NCBI RefSeq assembly: GCF_003336875.1
Contig: NZ_QGNJ01000013.1
Span: 1-64,000, forward strand
Length of the DNA stretch: 64,000 bases
Source: Oleisolibacter albus
Lineage (GTDB): Bacteria; Pseudomonadota; Alphaproteobacteria; Azospirillales; Azospirillaceae
Direction of reading: 5' to 3'
Shown here: positions 8,483 to 17,599 of the stretch, piece after piece
How the letters are laid out: each line of letters starts with the position of its first letter
How positions within the stretch are numbered: position 1 is the first letter of the stretch
The notes under the pieces: model-generated
What the model was told of the DNA's origin: nothing
Seen by the model: the letters and a program-made list of their open reading frames with translations, nothing else
Databases searched by the model: none
Made by a program: the position numbers and the translations under genes

Positions 8483-9049
8483 TCAGTCGGCGGCCAGCCG
8501 CTCCAGGACGAAGGCGCAGCGCGCCTCCGGCGCCATGGCCGTCTCCGGCAGGGCGATCAGCCGGGCCGGTTCGACCCAGCGCCGGCACAGCCCCTCGATG
8601 ATGGTCTGGAAATGCAGCTGGAGCCAGGGGTTGGGGCTGCGCACGCCGTCCGCCGCCAGCGGCATGGCACCCCAGGGCAACAGCACGATGTGGCTGTAAT
8701 CGGCCAGGGCCATGATGGCACGGGCCAACAGCGCCTCGGTGGCCGCCGGATCGTCGACACCATAGCCGTTGGACAGCCAGAAGGCCGCCATGTCCAGCGG
8801 CGTGCGGTCACTGACCAGCCCGCCATCGATACGGGCAAGGTCGCACGCCAGCGCATCGGCCTGACGGCAGAGCAGATCCCGGTGCTGGTCGCGGCTCAGG
8901 CTGTGCAGGTCGAAGCCCTGCTCCAGCAGCGCCCGCATGGCTTCCGGCAGGACGGGCACGGCCAGCCGGCACGCCACCGCCGCCGCCAGGGTGGTCTTGC
9001 CCGTCCCGGCGCTGCCCGTGATCCCAAGCCTCGGTGCCGCCCTGCTCAT
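8483..9049 (-). CDS. P-loop ATPase, NadR/AAA_28-like
   Basis: 188 residues with Walker A near the N-terminus (LGITGSAGTGKTTLAAAVA). Then come LPEAMRALLEQG, a DRTPLDMAAFWL segment like the acceptor region of NadR-type nucleoside kinases, and HIVLLPWGAMPL. The overall layout is that of small kinase-like AAA_28 proteins; the substrate is unknown. It is convergent with the pentapeptide gene (24 bp gap) and divergent from the BtuF-like gene. The ATG at 9049 puts the P-loop ten residues in. An upstream ATG at 9103 is possible. Confidence 0.75.
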   Translation of the reverse strand: MSRAAPRLGITGSAGTGKTTLAAAVACRLAVPVLPEAMRALLEQGFDLHSLSRDQHRDLLCRQADALACDLARIDGGLVSDRTPLDMAAFWLSNGYGVDDPAATEALLARAIMALADYSHIVLLPWGAMPLAADGVRSPNPWLQLHFQTIIEGLCRRWVEPARLIALPETAMAPEARCAFVLERLAAD

Positions 9050-9192
9050 TCCCTGAGCATAACGCGGCGCGGTGCCACCCGACCAGTGTGGTTCTGTCAC
9101 CATGACCCGCTGTGGCACCGCGGCTTGCCTGCCGCCCGCGGCCGCCGTAAGGTCGCGCGCGCCCTTCCCCGTCCTCCTGCCCGGCGCGAGAC

Positions 9193-10083
9193 ATGCCTCT
9201 GCGGTTCCGCCTGCTTCCCGCCGCCGCCCTGCTGCTGCTGGGCCTGATATCACCCGGCATGGCGGCGCCGCTCCCGCCGCAGCGGGTGGTCTCGCTCAAT
9301 CTCTGCACCGACCAGCTGGCGGTGCTGCTGCTGCCGCCGGAGCGCATCGCCGCCCTGTCCGACCTCTCCCGTGACGCCGACCTGTCCTATGTGGCGGTGC
9401 AGGCGGCCTCGTTGCCGGTCACCCATGGCACGGCGGAGGAGGTGCTGGCCCTGCGGCCCGACCTGATCCTGGCGGGGATCTACACCGCGCGGCCGACGGT
9501 GGCCCTGCTGAAGGCCCGCGGCATCCCTGTGGTCGAGCTTGGCCTGGCCGAGGATTTCGACAGCATCCGCGCCCAGCTGCGCCAGGTCGCCGCCGCGCTG
9601 GACAGCGGCGACCGGGCGGAGGCGCTGATCGCGTCCATGGACCGGATGCTGGCAGCGGCGGCCCCGGCCGACGGCCGGCGCCCGCGCCTGTTGAGCTTCT
9701 CCGCCGGAGGCTTCACCGCCGGGGCCGGCACCCTGATGGATGCGGTCATGCAGCGGGCCGGCCTGGACAATTACGCCGGCAGCCATGGCCTGCAGGGTTA
9801 TGGCTATCTGCCGGTGGAGCTGGTGGCGGCGGACCCGCCGGACCTGCTGCTGACCCGCCTGGCCGCGGAGACGCGCCCCTCGTTGAGCACCCGGCTCCCG
9901 GCTCACCCGGCCCTGACCCGCAGCGTGCCGCCCGCGGCCCGCATCGATGTGCCGGCCCCCCTGTGGACCTGCGGCGGCCCCTTCACCGCCGAGGCGGTGC
10001 AGCGGCTGGCGGCCGCCCGTGACCGGCTGCTGCGGGCGGCCCCGGTCCTCCACCCGGCCGCAGCCTCCGGGACGCCTCCATGA
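9193..10083 (+). CDS. Periplasmic solute-binding protein, BtuF/FepB class (cobalamin or siderophore type)
   Basis: 296 residues with a signal peptide (LLPAAALLLLGLISPGMAA) and the type III binding-protein fold. RVVSLNLCTDQLAVLLL opens the N-lobe, EEVLALRPDLILAG follows, and the C-lobe contains GTLMDAVMQRAGLDNYA and ELVAADPPDLLL. Such proteins feed Fe3+-chelates or B12 to FecCD permeases. It overlaps the downstream permease gene by 4 bp (ATGA), so the two are translationally coupled. No cobalamin riboswitch was recognised upstream, so the ligand is open. Confidence 0.85.
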   Translation: MPLRFRLLPAAALLLLGLISPGMAAPLPPQRVVSLNLCTDQLAVLLLPPERIAALSDLSRDADLSYVAVQAASLPVTHGTAEEVLALRPDLILAGIYTARPTVALLKARGIPVVELGLAEDFDSIRAQLRQVAAALDSGDRAEALIASMDRMLAAAAPADGRRPRLLSFSAGGFTAGAGTLMDAVMQRAGLDNYAGSHGLQGYGYLPVELVAADPPDLLLTRLAAETRPSLSTRLPAHPALTRSVPPAARIDVPAPLWTCGGPFTAEAVQRLAAARDRLLRAAPVLHPAAASGTPP

Positions 10084-11138
10084 CCCCCTCAGCAACGACG
10101 ACACCCATGATCCCCCCCTCCGCCGGCGCCCCGGACGTCCTTGCCCGAGCCGGGCGGCGCTGGCTGCTGCCGCTGCTGCTGCTCACCCTGCTGCTTCTGA
10201 TTCTGGGCTCGCTCTCGGTCGGCCCCAGCCCGGTGTCGCTACCCCTGGCCGTGCGGGCCTGGTGGCAGGGCGGCGACAGCACGGCGGCGGTGATCTTCGC
10301 CGAGATCCGCCTGCCGCGCGCCCTGCTGGGCGCCCTGGTGGGGGCGACGCTGGGATTGTCGGGCGCGGCGCTCCAGGGGCTGCTGCGCAATCCGCTGCCG
10401 GAACCGGGCGTGGTCGGCGTCTCGGCCAGCGCCTCGCTGGGCGCCGTCATCTGCTTCTACAGCGGCCTCTCCACCCTGTGGGCGCCGGCCCTGCCCCTGG
10501 GCGGCATGGCCGGGGCGCTGGTGGCGGCGCTGCTGCTGTTCCTGCTGGCCGGCCGCAGCACAAGCCTCCTGTCGCTGATCCTGGCCGGTGTGGCCATCAG
10601 CAGCCTGGCCGGCGCCCTGACCTCGCTGGCCCTGTCGCTGTCGCCGAACCCCTTCGCCCTGGCCGAGATCGTGTTCTGGATGCTGGGGTCGCTGGCCGAC
10701 CGCAGCATGGACCAGGTGGCACTGGCCGCCCCCTTCATGCTGGTGGGCATGGGCCTGCTGCTGGCCGCCGGCCGGGCGCTGGATGCGCTGACGCTGGGGG
10801 AGGATACCGCCCGGTCCCTGGGCTATGACGTGCGCCGGACCGGCCTGCTGGTGGTGGGGGGAACCGCGCTGGCGGTGGGGGCCGCCGTGTCCGTGGTGGG
10901 CACTGTCGGCTTCGTCGGGCTGATCGTGCCGCATCTGCTGCGGCCGCTGGCCGGGCACCGCCCCAGCCGGCTGCTGCCCCTGTCGGCCCTGGGGGGCGCG
11001 TCCCTGCTGCTGGCCGCCGACATCGCCGTGCGCCTGGGGCCGCCGGGACCGGAACTGAAGCTGGGTGTGGTCACCGCCCTGCTGGGCGCGCCCTTCTTCC
11101 TGGCGCTGATCCTGCGCACACGGCGGCAGCTGGCGTGA
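10080..11138 (+). CDS. FecCD/BtuC-family ABC transporter permease
   Basis: 352 residues, about ten membrane helices, from WLLPLLLLTLLLLILGSLSV to GAPFFLALILRTRR. Family hallmarks are RLPRALLGALVGATLGLSGAALQGLLRNPLPEPGV at about 80-110 and the coupling loop GTVGFVGLIVPHLLRPLAGH at about 275-295, which contacts an ATPase subunit. It transports iron chelates or cobalamin with the adjacent binding protein. No ATPase gene follows; the next gene is an opposing MarR regulator, so the ATPase must be encoded elsewhere or shared. The start ATG overlaps the preceding stop. Confidence 0.93.
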   Translation: MTPSATTTPMIPPSAGAPDVLARAGRRWLLPLLLLTLLLLILGSLSVGPSPVSLPLAVRAWWQGGDSTAAVIFAEIRLPRALLGALVGATLGLSGAALQGLLRNPLPEPGVVGVSASASLGAVICFYSGLSTLWAPALPLGGMAGALVAALLLFLLAGRSTSLLSLILAGVAISSLAGALTSLALSLSPNPFALAEIVFWMLGSLADRSMDQVALAAPFMLVGMGLLLAAGRALDALTLGEDTARSLGYDVRRTGLLVVGGTALAVGAAVSVVGTVGFVGLIVPHLLRPLAGHRPSRLLPLSALGGASLLLAADIAVRLGPPGPELKLGVVTALLGAPFFLALILRTRRQLA

Positions 11139-11156
11139 AGCCCGGAACGGGCGGTG

Positions 11157-11681
11157 TCAATCGATCTCGTCGTGGCCGGCCGCGGTGCCGAGCGTCGTTG
11201 CCATCTGCCCTTCCAGATTGCCCAGCATCTGCCGCAGCACCTGGGCGGCCTTGACCAGATCCGGCGGCTGAACGCCCTGGACGGCGATGCGGGCCACCTC
11301 CACGGCACAGGGCAGCAGCACATCCTTCAGCGCCCGGCCCTTCGGGGTCAGGAAGATATTGACCTTGCGCCGGTCATGGGGGTTGCGCATCCGCCGCACG
11401 AAACCGCGATGTTCCATGCTGTTGATGGCGGTCACCGTGGTCGGCTCCATCATGCCGACGCGCTGGCTCAGCTCGCGCTGGGTCAGACCGTCCTCATCCC
11501 ACAGGGCGCGCAGGAAAAACCACTGCCCCATGCTGACTCCATGGGTGGCGATCTGTGCCTGGAGCGAGCGGGCCAAGGCCCGATGCCCCTCCCGCAAAAG
11601 ATGCCCCAGCCCGGCGTCAACCGCCCCGACCGGATCGACTGCCAGTGCCACCGCGGATTCATGTCCCTTACTTGCAGTCAT
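11157..11681 (-). CDS. MarR-family transcriptional regulator
   Basis: 174 residues with a winged helix at about 50-125. The recognition region is LTQRELSQRVGMMEPTTVTA and the wing is RRMRNPHDRRKVNIFLTPKG, the DxR(x)3 wing signature of MarR proteins. It is expected to act as a dimeric repressor responding to small ligands. The start is the ATG at 11681, in an AT-rich leader. It is convergent with the FecCD permease (18 bp gap). Its target is not obvious; autoregulation from the long upstream intergenic region is the default inference. Confidence 0.92.
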   Translation of the reverse strand: MTASKGHESAVALAVDPVGAVDAGLGHLLREGHRALARSLQAQIATHGVSMGQWFFLRALWDEDGLTQRELSQRVGMMEPTTVTAINSMEHRGFVRRMRNPHDRRKVNIFLTPKGRALKDVLLPCAVEVARIAVQGVQPPDLVKAAQVLRQMLGNLEGQMATTLGTAAGHDEID

Positions 11682-12159
11682 TAATCATTCCACATAATCA
11701 ATATCATGAAGCCCGCTGGCCATTCTGGAAAATCAACCATTCCGCGCACAAGGCAGCCAGCCCGCCCACAAAAGACGAAACTTTTACGGGCATCACTCAA
11801 TGTCCGCGTCACCCTGGGTTGGTCGTTCCGGACTTTGCGTCGTTTTTGCCTTTTTGGCAACAGGGCACACAGTCAACAAACAGCACTTCGTCTTTCGGAT
11901 TAAGAGTTGATACAGCCATTAGGCTTCTAAGTATTATTCAGCCCCCTGCCGACAATGGCCTGCTTTATTTCAGACTTTCGGTCAATACCCTTCCATGACA
12001 CGGCCCGCGGGCTGCGCCTTCCGTCGCCGGCCATAGCGCGGTCCCCCCTGGACATCGGGGCGGAAGATCCCATCTGGGCGGGCCGGGGCAACATCACTAT
12101 GCTGCCCCCGCCGACACCGGCGATCCAGCAACAAAGCGGCAGCAGTCGAGAGGATGAGC
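11682..12159 (+). other. Intergenic region between marR-type gene and aguB, noticeably AT-richer
   Basis: About 480 bp with no convincing gene. The part next to the MarR gene has AT-rich direct repeats (TAATCATT and TAATCAAT within 11675-11700) that could be an operator. Near 11846-11866 there is a small TTGCC/GGCAA hairpin with a T-rich loop. The last 20 bp hold the GAGAGG ribosome-binding site of aguB. No riboswitch or RNA gene is recognisable. Confidence 0.6.
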
Positions 12160-13032
12160 ATGCGACAGGTAACCGTGGCGGCAACCCAGTTTGCCTGCAG
12201 TTGGGACCGGGCGGCCAATGTGGACCGGGCCGAGGCCATGGTCCGCCGCGCCCATGCCGAGGGCGCACAGATCATCCTGCTGCAGGAACTGTTTGAAACG
12301 CCTTATTTCTGCAAGGACCAGAAGCCCGAACTGTTCGAACTGGCCGCTCCGGTGGCGGGGCATCCGGTGCTGGCGCGCATGGCCCGGCTGGCGCGGGAGC
12401 TGTCGGTGGTGCTGCCGGTCAGCTTCTTCGAAAAGGCCAACGCCGCCTATTACAATTCCCTGGCCATGATCGATGCCGATGGCGAGATTCTGGGGGTCTA
12501 TCGCAAGAGCCACATCCCGGATGGACCCGGCTATCAGGAGAAATACTATTTCAATCCAGGGGATACGGGCTTCCAGGTCTACACAACTAAGTATGCCAAG
12601 ATCGGCACGGCCATCTGCTGGGACCAGTGGTTCCCGGAATGCGCCCGCGTCATGGCCCTGACCGGGGCCGAGCTGCTGTTCTACCCCACCGCCATCGGCT
12701 CCGAACCGCAGGATGACGGGCTGGACAGCCGCGACCACTGGCAGCGCGTCATGCAGGGCCATGCCGGCGCCAATCTGCTGCCGCTGGTGGCCAGCAACCG
12801 CATTGGCCGCGAGGAGGGCGATTGCTGCGGCATCACCTTCTACGGCTCCAGCTTCATCGCCGGACCGAAGGGCGAGAAGGTGGCCGAGGCGGGACGCGAG
12901 GGGGAAGCCGTGCTGACCGCCAGCTTCGATCTCGATGCGCTGGCCCGCCTGCGCGCCGGCTGGGGCCTTTTCCGCGACCGCCGGCCGGACCTTTACGGCC
13001 CGATCCTGAGCCTGGATGGCCACCCGCGCTGA
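12160..13032 (+). CDS. aguB: N-carbamoylputrescine amidase
   Basis: 290 residues of the nitrilase superfamily. The Glu-Lys-Cys triad is visible in ILLQELFETPYF (Glu), VYRKSHIPDGPGY (Lys) and GTAICWDQWFPECAR (Cys). These contexts are characteristic of AguB, which converts N-carbamoylputrescine to putrescine, CO2 and ammonia. The ATG at 12160 is preferred over the one at 12154 because GAGAGG at 12148-12153 then lies 6 bp away. The usual partner agmatine deiminase (aguA) is not in this window, and the gene stands alone on its strand. Confidence 0.95.
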   Translation: MRQVTVAATQFACSWDRAANVDRAEAMVRRAHAEGAQIILLQELFETPYFCKDQKPELFELAAPVAGHPVLARMARLARELSVVLPVSFFEKANAAYYNSLAMIDADGEILGVYRKSHIPDGPGYQEKYYFNPGDTGFQVYTTKYAKIGTAICWDQWFPECARVMALTGAELLFYPTAIGSEPQDDGLDSRDHWQRVMQGHAGANLLPLVASNRIGREEGDCCGITFYGSSFIAGPKGEKVAEAGREGEAVLTASFDLDALARLRAGWGLFRDRRPDLYGPILSLDGHPR

Positions 13033-13123
13033 TCCGCGCACGTTTGGCGCGTAAAAGCATACTCTACTGATCCCTTAGCGTGTATATACTGCCCGGGACG
13101 TCGCTTGCGCGGATGTCCCGGGA

Positions 13124-16100
13124 ATGCGCCTGATCCTGCTGTGCCTCGCCGCCCTGCTGCTGTCCCTGCCCGGCCGGGCCGGACCGACGGGCGATAACAG
13201 CCGGCGCTCGGCCGGAACGGCGGAAGCCGCGCTGGCGGAAACCGCGCCGGCAGAAACCGCGCTGGAGGCTGCCTATTCCGCGCGTGCCGGCCAGTCGTTG
13301 CGCCAGTTCGGCTATGACCTGTTCGCCGGTCCGCCGCCGCTGGCATCGCCGATCCCGGCCCCGGTGCTGGACCGGGCGGCCGACGACCATGTGCTTGGCG
13401 TCGGCGACGCCGTCACCGTCGTCCTGCGCGGACAGACCGCCACCACCGCCACATACCGCGTGGGCAGCGACGGGCTGCTGGTCATCGACGAACTGCTGCC
13501 CCTGGCCGCTGCCGGGCGCACCCTGGCCGCGGTGCGGACGGAGATCGAGGCGGCGGTGTCCACCGCCATGGCCCAGACCCGGGCCTTCGTCTCGCTGGCC
13601 GAGGCACGGCCGCTCAGCGTGCTGGTCCTGGGGGCCGTCCCCCGGCCCGGACGGCAGACGCTTTCCCCGTTCGCCAGTGTCCTCGACGCGCTGCTGGCCG
13701 CTGGCGGCGTGCTGCCCGGCGGCAGTCTGCGCGACATCCGCCTGTTGCCGCCGGGGGAGCAGGGGCCGGGCCGGCCTGTCGATCTCTATGACCTGCTCGG
13801 CAGCGGCGGCGGCGCCGCCACCGCCCGCATTGCCGACGGCAGCCGCCTGCTGGTGCCGCCCCTGGGGCCGACGCTGGCCGTGGCCGGTGGTGTGCGCCGG
13901 CCCGGCATCTATGAGCTGGCGCCGGGGGAGCGGCCTGATCTGGTCCGTCTGCTGGCCTGGGCCGGCGGCGCCCTGCATCCCGGTCCCCACCGGCTGCTGC
14001 GCCTGGGGTATGGCCCCGACGGGGCCGAACGCGCCACACCGGTCGAAGACGGGGCGTCCGGACCGGCATCGGCGGACGGCACGCTGTTCGCCGATGGCGA
14101 TATCCTGCTGCTGGCGCCGCGCCGCGACGACCGGCAGGGCGTGGTCCAGGTGGAAGGCCGGGTGCGCCAGCCCGGCCCCCGGCCGCTGGATCGGGCCGGC
14201 GGGCTGGAGCGGCTGCTGACGGACGCCGATCCCGCCCCCGACGCCTACCGTCCCCTGGCCGTGCTGGTCGGGGCCTCCGGCCAGTCCGGAACCCTGCGGG
14301 CGGTATCGCTGGACCGCATCCTGGCGGGGCAGGAACCGGTCCGCCCCGCCGGGGGCGACACGCTGCTGCTGCTGGGGGAAGAGGAGATCCGCTGGCTCTC
14401 CAGCCGGTCCGTGCTCGCGGTTCTGGCCGGCCGCCCGCCCGCGGACCGGGACTGTCCCGGCCTCGACGCCCTTGCCGCGGCCCTGGCGGCGGATACCGGG
14501 CGGACACCAGGCCCCCTGACCCTGGCCGCCGCCGGCCTGGACGGGCCGGACCTGCCCTGCCCGCCGCTGATGCGGCAGCGGCCCGGGCTGGCGCCGTTCC
14601 TGCTGTCCCATGCGGTGCTGCTGCGCCAGGGCGTGCTGCGGCCCGGCCTCTATCCGCTGGCGCCCGGCCTGACCCTGGCCGACCTGCGGGAGGCGGCCGG
14701 TGGCCCGCTGGACGGTCCCGCCCATCCGGGACAGGTGGTGGATCTCGACCGGCCGGCGGTGGAACTGGCCGGTGCCGTCCGCCGCCCCGGCCGGGTGGCC
14801 CTGGAGGCAGCCGGGACGACGCTGCGCGCCCTGCTGGCCGACGCCCTGACCCCGGAGGCCTATCCCCTGTTCGCCGTGCTGGATCGCCGCGATGCCCGCA
14901 GCCTGAGCCACAGCCGGATGCCGTTCGCCCCCGCCGATATCCTCGCCGGCCACCTGGACCGGCGCCTGCAGGATGGGGACCGCGTGCTGATCCTCGACCG
15001 GGCCAGCCTGGAGCGGTTGGTCCCCTCCCCGTCCACCCCCGCTCCGGCCGGAGATCCCGACGCCGGAGAGGCCGGACAGGAGGTCGATGCCGCCCCGGCC
15101 GCCGCACCGCCCTCCCCCTGGCCGGGAGAGGAGGATCTGGCCCGGCTGCTGGCTGCGCATCTGGTGCAGGTGCGTGGCGCTGTCGCCGCGCCCGGCGCCT
15201 ATCCCGTGGCCGACACGGTGGAGCTGGCGCACCTGCTGCAGGCGGCGGGCGGGCTGGCCCGCCATGCCGACCCGGCGCTGCTGGAGATCACCAGCCGCTC
15301 CGGCAGCACCGGCCTCCGCCAGTCCCGGCGGCTGGCGGACCCGGCCGGGGTACGGCTGGAACCGGGGGATTCGGTGCGCGTGGGCGCCCGCTACCGGCCG
15401 GGGCCGGCGCCCAGCATCACCCTGGCCGGCGAGGTGGCCCAGCCCGGCACCTATGACATCGCGCCGGGCGAGAAGCTGTCCTCGGTCCTGGTCCGGGCCG
15501 GCGGGCTGACGCCGCAGGCCTACCCGGCCGGCGCGATCTTCACCCGGCGCAGCGCCCGCCGGACCGAGGAGGAAGCGCTGCGCCGGGCGGCACGCGATGT
15601 CGACCACGGTCTGGCCCAGGCCCTGACCCGCAGCAATCCGCCCGACGCCGCCCGTGTCGAGCTGGCCCGTGCCCTGGCCGACGATCTGCGCCACCGTCCG
15701 GCCCTGGGCCGGATCACGGTGGAGGCCGACCCCGCCGCCCTGGCCGCCCGGCCGGAGCTGGACCTTGTGCTGGAACCCGGCGACCGGCTGCTGCTGCCGC
15801 GGCGGCCGCTGACCGTCACCGTGGCCGGCGAGGTGCTGTCCCCCGCCTCGCTGCAATTCACGCCGGAGAAGGAGGCCGAGGATTACCTGCGGGAAGCCGG
15901 GGGCCTGACCCGCGCCGCCGACCGCGGCCGCGCCTTCCTGATTTATCCCGACGGCAGCGCCCAGCCCCTGTCCGGCCTGTCGGACCGCCACCGGCTGGAG
16001 CTGATCCCGCCGGGTTCGGTGCTGGTGGTGCCGCGCGATCCCGACCCGTTCGAGTTCCTGCCGGTGGCCCAGGGCGTCACCACCATTCTGGGACAGCTGG

Positions 16101-16141
16101 CCCTGACCGCTGCCGCCATCGCCAGCCTCGACGATCATTGA
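13124..16141 (+). CDS. Multi-SLBB polysaccharide export protein
   Basis: 1005 residues with a signal peptide (LILLCLAALLLSLPGRAG). A Poly_export domain (about 85-165: LGVGDAVTVVLRG, GSDGLLVIDELLPLAAAG) is followed by about eight SLBB-like repeats near 169, 246, 339, 499, 545, 679, 763 and 895. Each carries a (V/A)xGxVxxPGxY-type strand, for example ITLAGEVAQPGTYDIAPGE. The C-terminus has a hydrophobic helix (TILGQLALTAAAIASL). Wza-type proteins form the outer-membrane exit for capsule or EPS but usually have two to three SLBBs and about 380 residues; this one is far longer. Its TGA overlaps the ATG of the next gene (TGATG). Confidence 0.88.
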   Translation: MRLILLCLAALLLSLPGRAGPTGDNSRRSAGTAEAALAETAPAETALEAAYSARAGQSLRQFGYDLFAGPPPLASPIPAPVLDRAADDHVLGVGDAVTVVLRGQTATTATYRVGSDGLLVIDELLPLAAAGRTLAAVRTEIEAAVSTAMAQTRAFVSLAEARPLSVLVLGAVPRPGRQTLSPFASVLDALLAAGGVLPGGSLRDIRLLPPGEQGPGRPVDLYDLLGSGGGAATARIADGSRLLVPPLGPTLAVAGGVRRPGIYELAPGERPDLVRLLAWAGGALHPGPHRLLRLGYGPDGAERATPVEDGASGPASADGTLFADGDILLLAPRRDDRQGVVQVEGRVRQPGPRPLDRAGGLERLLTDADPAPDAYRPLAVLVGASGQSGTLRAVSLDRILAGQEPVRPAGGDTLLLLGEEEIRWLSSRSVLAVLAGRPPADRDCPGLDALAAALAADTGRTPGPLTLAAAGLDGPDLPCPPLMRQRPGLAPFLLSHAVLLRQGVLRPGLYPLAPGLTLADLREAAGGPLDGPAHPGQVVDLDRPAVELAGAVRRPGRVALEAAGTTLRALLADALTPEAYPLFAVLDRRDARSLSHSRMPFAPADILAGHLDRRLQDGDRVLILDRASLERLVPSPSTPAPAGDPDAGEAGQEVDAAPAAAPPSPWPGEEDLARLLAAHLVQVRGAVAAPGAYPVADTVELAHLLQAAGGLARHADPALLEITSRSGSTGLRQSRRLADPAGVRLEPGDSVRVGARYRPGPAPSITLAGEVAQPGTYDIAPGEKLSSVLVRAGGLTPQAYPAGAIFTRRSARRTEEEALRRAARDVDHGLAQALTRSNPPDAARVELARALADDLRHRPALGRITVEADPAALAARPELDLVLEPGDRLLLPRRPLTVTVAGEVLSPASLQFTPEKEAEDYLREAGGLTRAADRGRAFLIYPDGSAQPLSGLSDRHRLELIPPGSVLVVPRDPDPFEFLPVAQGVTTILGQLALTAAAIASLDDH

Positions 16142-16965
16142 TGCCGCCGCTGCTGTCGATCATCACCGTGGTCAAGGATGATCTGGCCGGGCTGGAAGCG
16201 ACCCGTGCCTCGATCCGGGCGCAGCAGCAGCGTGATTTCGACTGGCTGGTGGCCGATGGCGGCTCCCGCGACGGCTGTGCCGCAGCCCTGGCGGACTGGG
16301 CGGCGGAGCTGGCCTGGTGGGACAGCCGGCCCGACGGCGGTTCCTTCGCCGGCATGAACCGGGCGATGGCGGAGGCCCGGGGCCGCTATCTGCTGTTCCT
16401 CAATGCCGGCGACCGGCTGGCGGCGCCCGATACGCTGGCGCGGCTGGCGCCGCTGCTGCGGACGGAACGGCCGGACCTGGCCTACGGTCATGCCTATGAG
16501 GACCCCGGCGACGGCCGGCCGCGGCTGAAACCGTCGCGGCACTGGCGCTGGGCCTGGTACGGCATGGTCGCCCACCATTGTGCCCTGCTCTACCGCCGGG
16601 CCCATGTGGCGTCCCTGCGCTATCCCACCGATCTGCGCATCGCCGGCGACCATGCTTTCACCCTGCAGGCCCTGGCCGGGACCGCGCGTATCCTGCGCCT
16701 GGATCTGCCTGTGGCCCGCTTCGCCCCGGGCGGGGTGTCGCGGCGTCAGGCCGCCCTGGGCCGGGCGGAGCAGGACCGGCTGCGCCGGACGCTGCTGGGC
16801 ATGCCGGCCCCGCTCAGCGCCGGCATCCGTCTGGTGCAGACGGCCACGGCCGGCCTGCGACATCTGGCCCCAGCAACCTATGCGCGGCTTCGCTTCCACG
16901 CAGATCAGCCATCGCCTGAAAAAATGCGGGGTCTGGACAAGCCGAATTGCCTGCCTGACCGTTAA
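16141..16965 (+). CDS. Glycosyltransferase family 2 (WcaA/WcaE-like)
   Basis: 274 residues with a GT-A fold. The nucleotide-binding strand is LLSIITVVKDDLAG, followed by DWLVADGGSRDG and the acceptor-side FAGMNRAMAEARGRYLLFLN leading to the AGDRL metal-binding region (a DXD variant). It probably adds a sugar to a lipid-linked repeat unit of the exopolysaccharide. The start ATG overlaps the stop of the SLBB export gene by one base, implying translational coupling. Confidence 0.9.
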   Translation: MPPLLSIITVVKDDLAGLEATRASIRAQQQRDFDWLVADGGSRDGCAAALADWAAELAWWDSRPDGGSFAGMNRAMAEARGRYLLFLNAGDRLAAPDTLARLAPLLRTERPDLAYGHAYEDPGDGRPRLKPSRHWRWAWYGMVAHHCALLYRRAHVASLRYPTDLRIAGDHAFTLQALAGTARILRLDLPVARFAPGGVSRRQAALGRAEQDRLRRTLLGMPAPLSAGIRLVQTATAGLRHLAPATYARLRFHADQPSPEKMRGLDKPNCLPDR

Positions 16966-17104
16966 TAGCGGTGCGGTAGAGTCGGCCCGGGCGGCTTGAT
17001 CCATCAGGGAAAGCCGGGGTCATTCATGCCCGAACAAATCCATTTGCCCGCTAAGGTTTCTGTTCTATACAGCGAAGGCGCCGTTCAGGTATCAGGAGAA
17101 AGTG

Positions 17105-17599
17105 ATGAGCGCAAAGAAGAGCTCGAAAAAGGCCGGACTGGCACAGCCATACTCCCTGTCGAAACGGGGGGAAGGACCTAATCCCATCGACATCCATGTG
17201 GGTCAACGGCTGCGTCTCCGTCGCACACTGCTGGGTCTCAGCCAGGAGACACTGGGCGAGGCCGTGGGAATTACCTTCCAGCAGTTGCAGAAGTACGAGC
17301 GCGGCGCCAATCGCATCAGCGCGAGCCGCCTGTTTAACTTATCGCAGGTGCTGGGTGTGCCGGTGACCTTCTTCTTCGAGGATCTGCCGTCGCAGGATAC
17401 CAGCCTGCCGGCGATGGAGCCGAGCGAGACCCAGGAATTCGAATCCATGGCCCGGCGTGAAACGCTGGAACTGGTTCGCGCCTATTACCGGATTCAGGAA
17501 GAGCCGGTGCGCCGGCGTGCCTTCGAACTGATCAAGGCGCTGGCCGGTGACAACGATGCCGGTGATCGGGCTGGCGACGACGCCCGGGGCGACGACTGA
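17105..17599 (+). CDS. XRE-family regulator, PraR/PhrR-like
   Basis: 164 residues. After a basic N-terminus comes NPIDIHVGQRLRLRRTLLGL, then the helix-turn-helix SQETLGEAVGITFQQLQKYE and SASRLFNLSQVLGVPVTFFF. This arrangement is characteristic of the alphaproteobacterial PraR group, which controls quorum sensing, biofilm and symbiosis genes in rhizobia. Its location inside an EPS cluster suggests local control of those genes (inference). The ATG at 17105 has AGGAGA 6 bp upstream. Its last 106 bp overlap the 3' end of the opposing glycosyltransferase gene. Confidence 0.92.
   Translation: MSAKKSSKKAGLAQPYSLSKRGEGPNPIDIHVGQRLRLRRTLLGLSQETLGEAVGITFQQLQKYERGANRISASRLFNLSQVLGVPVTFFFEDLPSQDTSLPAMEPSETQEFESMARRETLELVRAYYRIQEEPVRRRAFELIKALAGDNDAGDRAGDDARGDD

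Noticed and set aside
9050-9192. Cobalamin riboswitch ahead of the BtuF/FecCD pair
   Set aside because: The B12-box GCCACTG and flanking core were not found; GGTGCCAC alone is not enough.
11555-11998. Possible small genes in the region upstream of aguB
   Set aside because: Frames have no start signals and no protein-like composition; treated as intergenic.
13064-16138. 1024-residue open frame antisense to the SLBB export gene
   Set aside because: Gln/Gly/Arg-rich composition is typical of antisense reading of GC-rich codons; the sense gene has clear domains.
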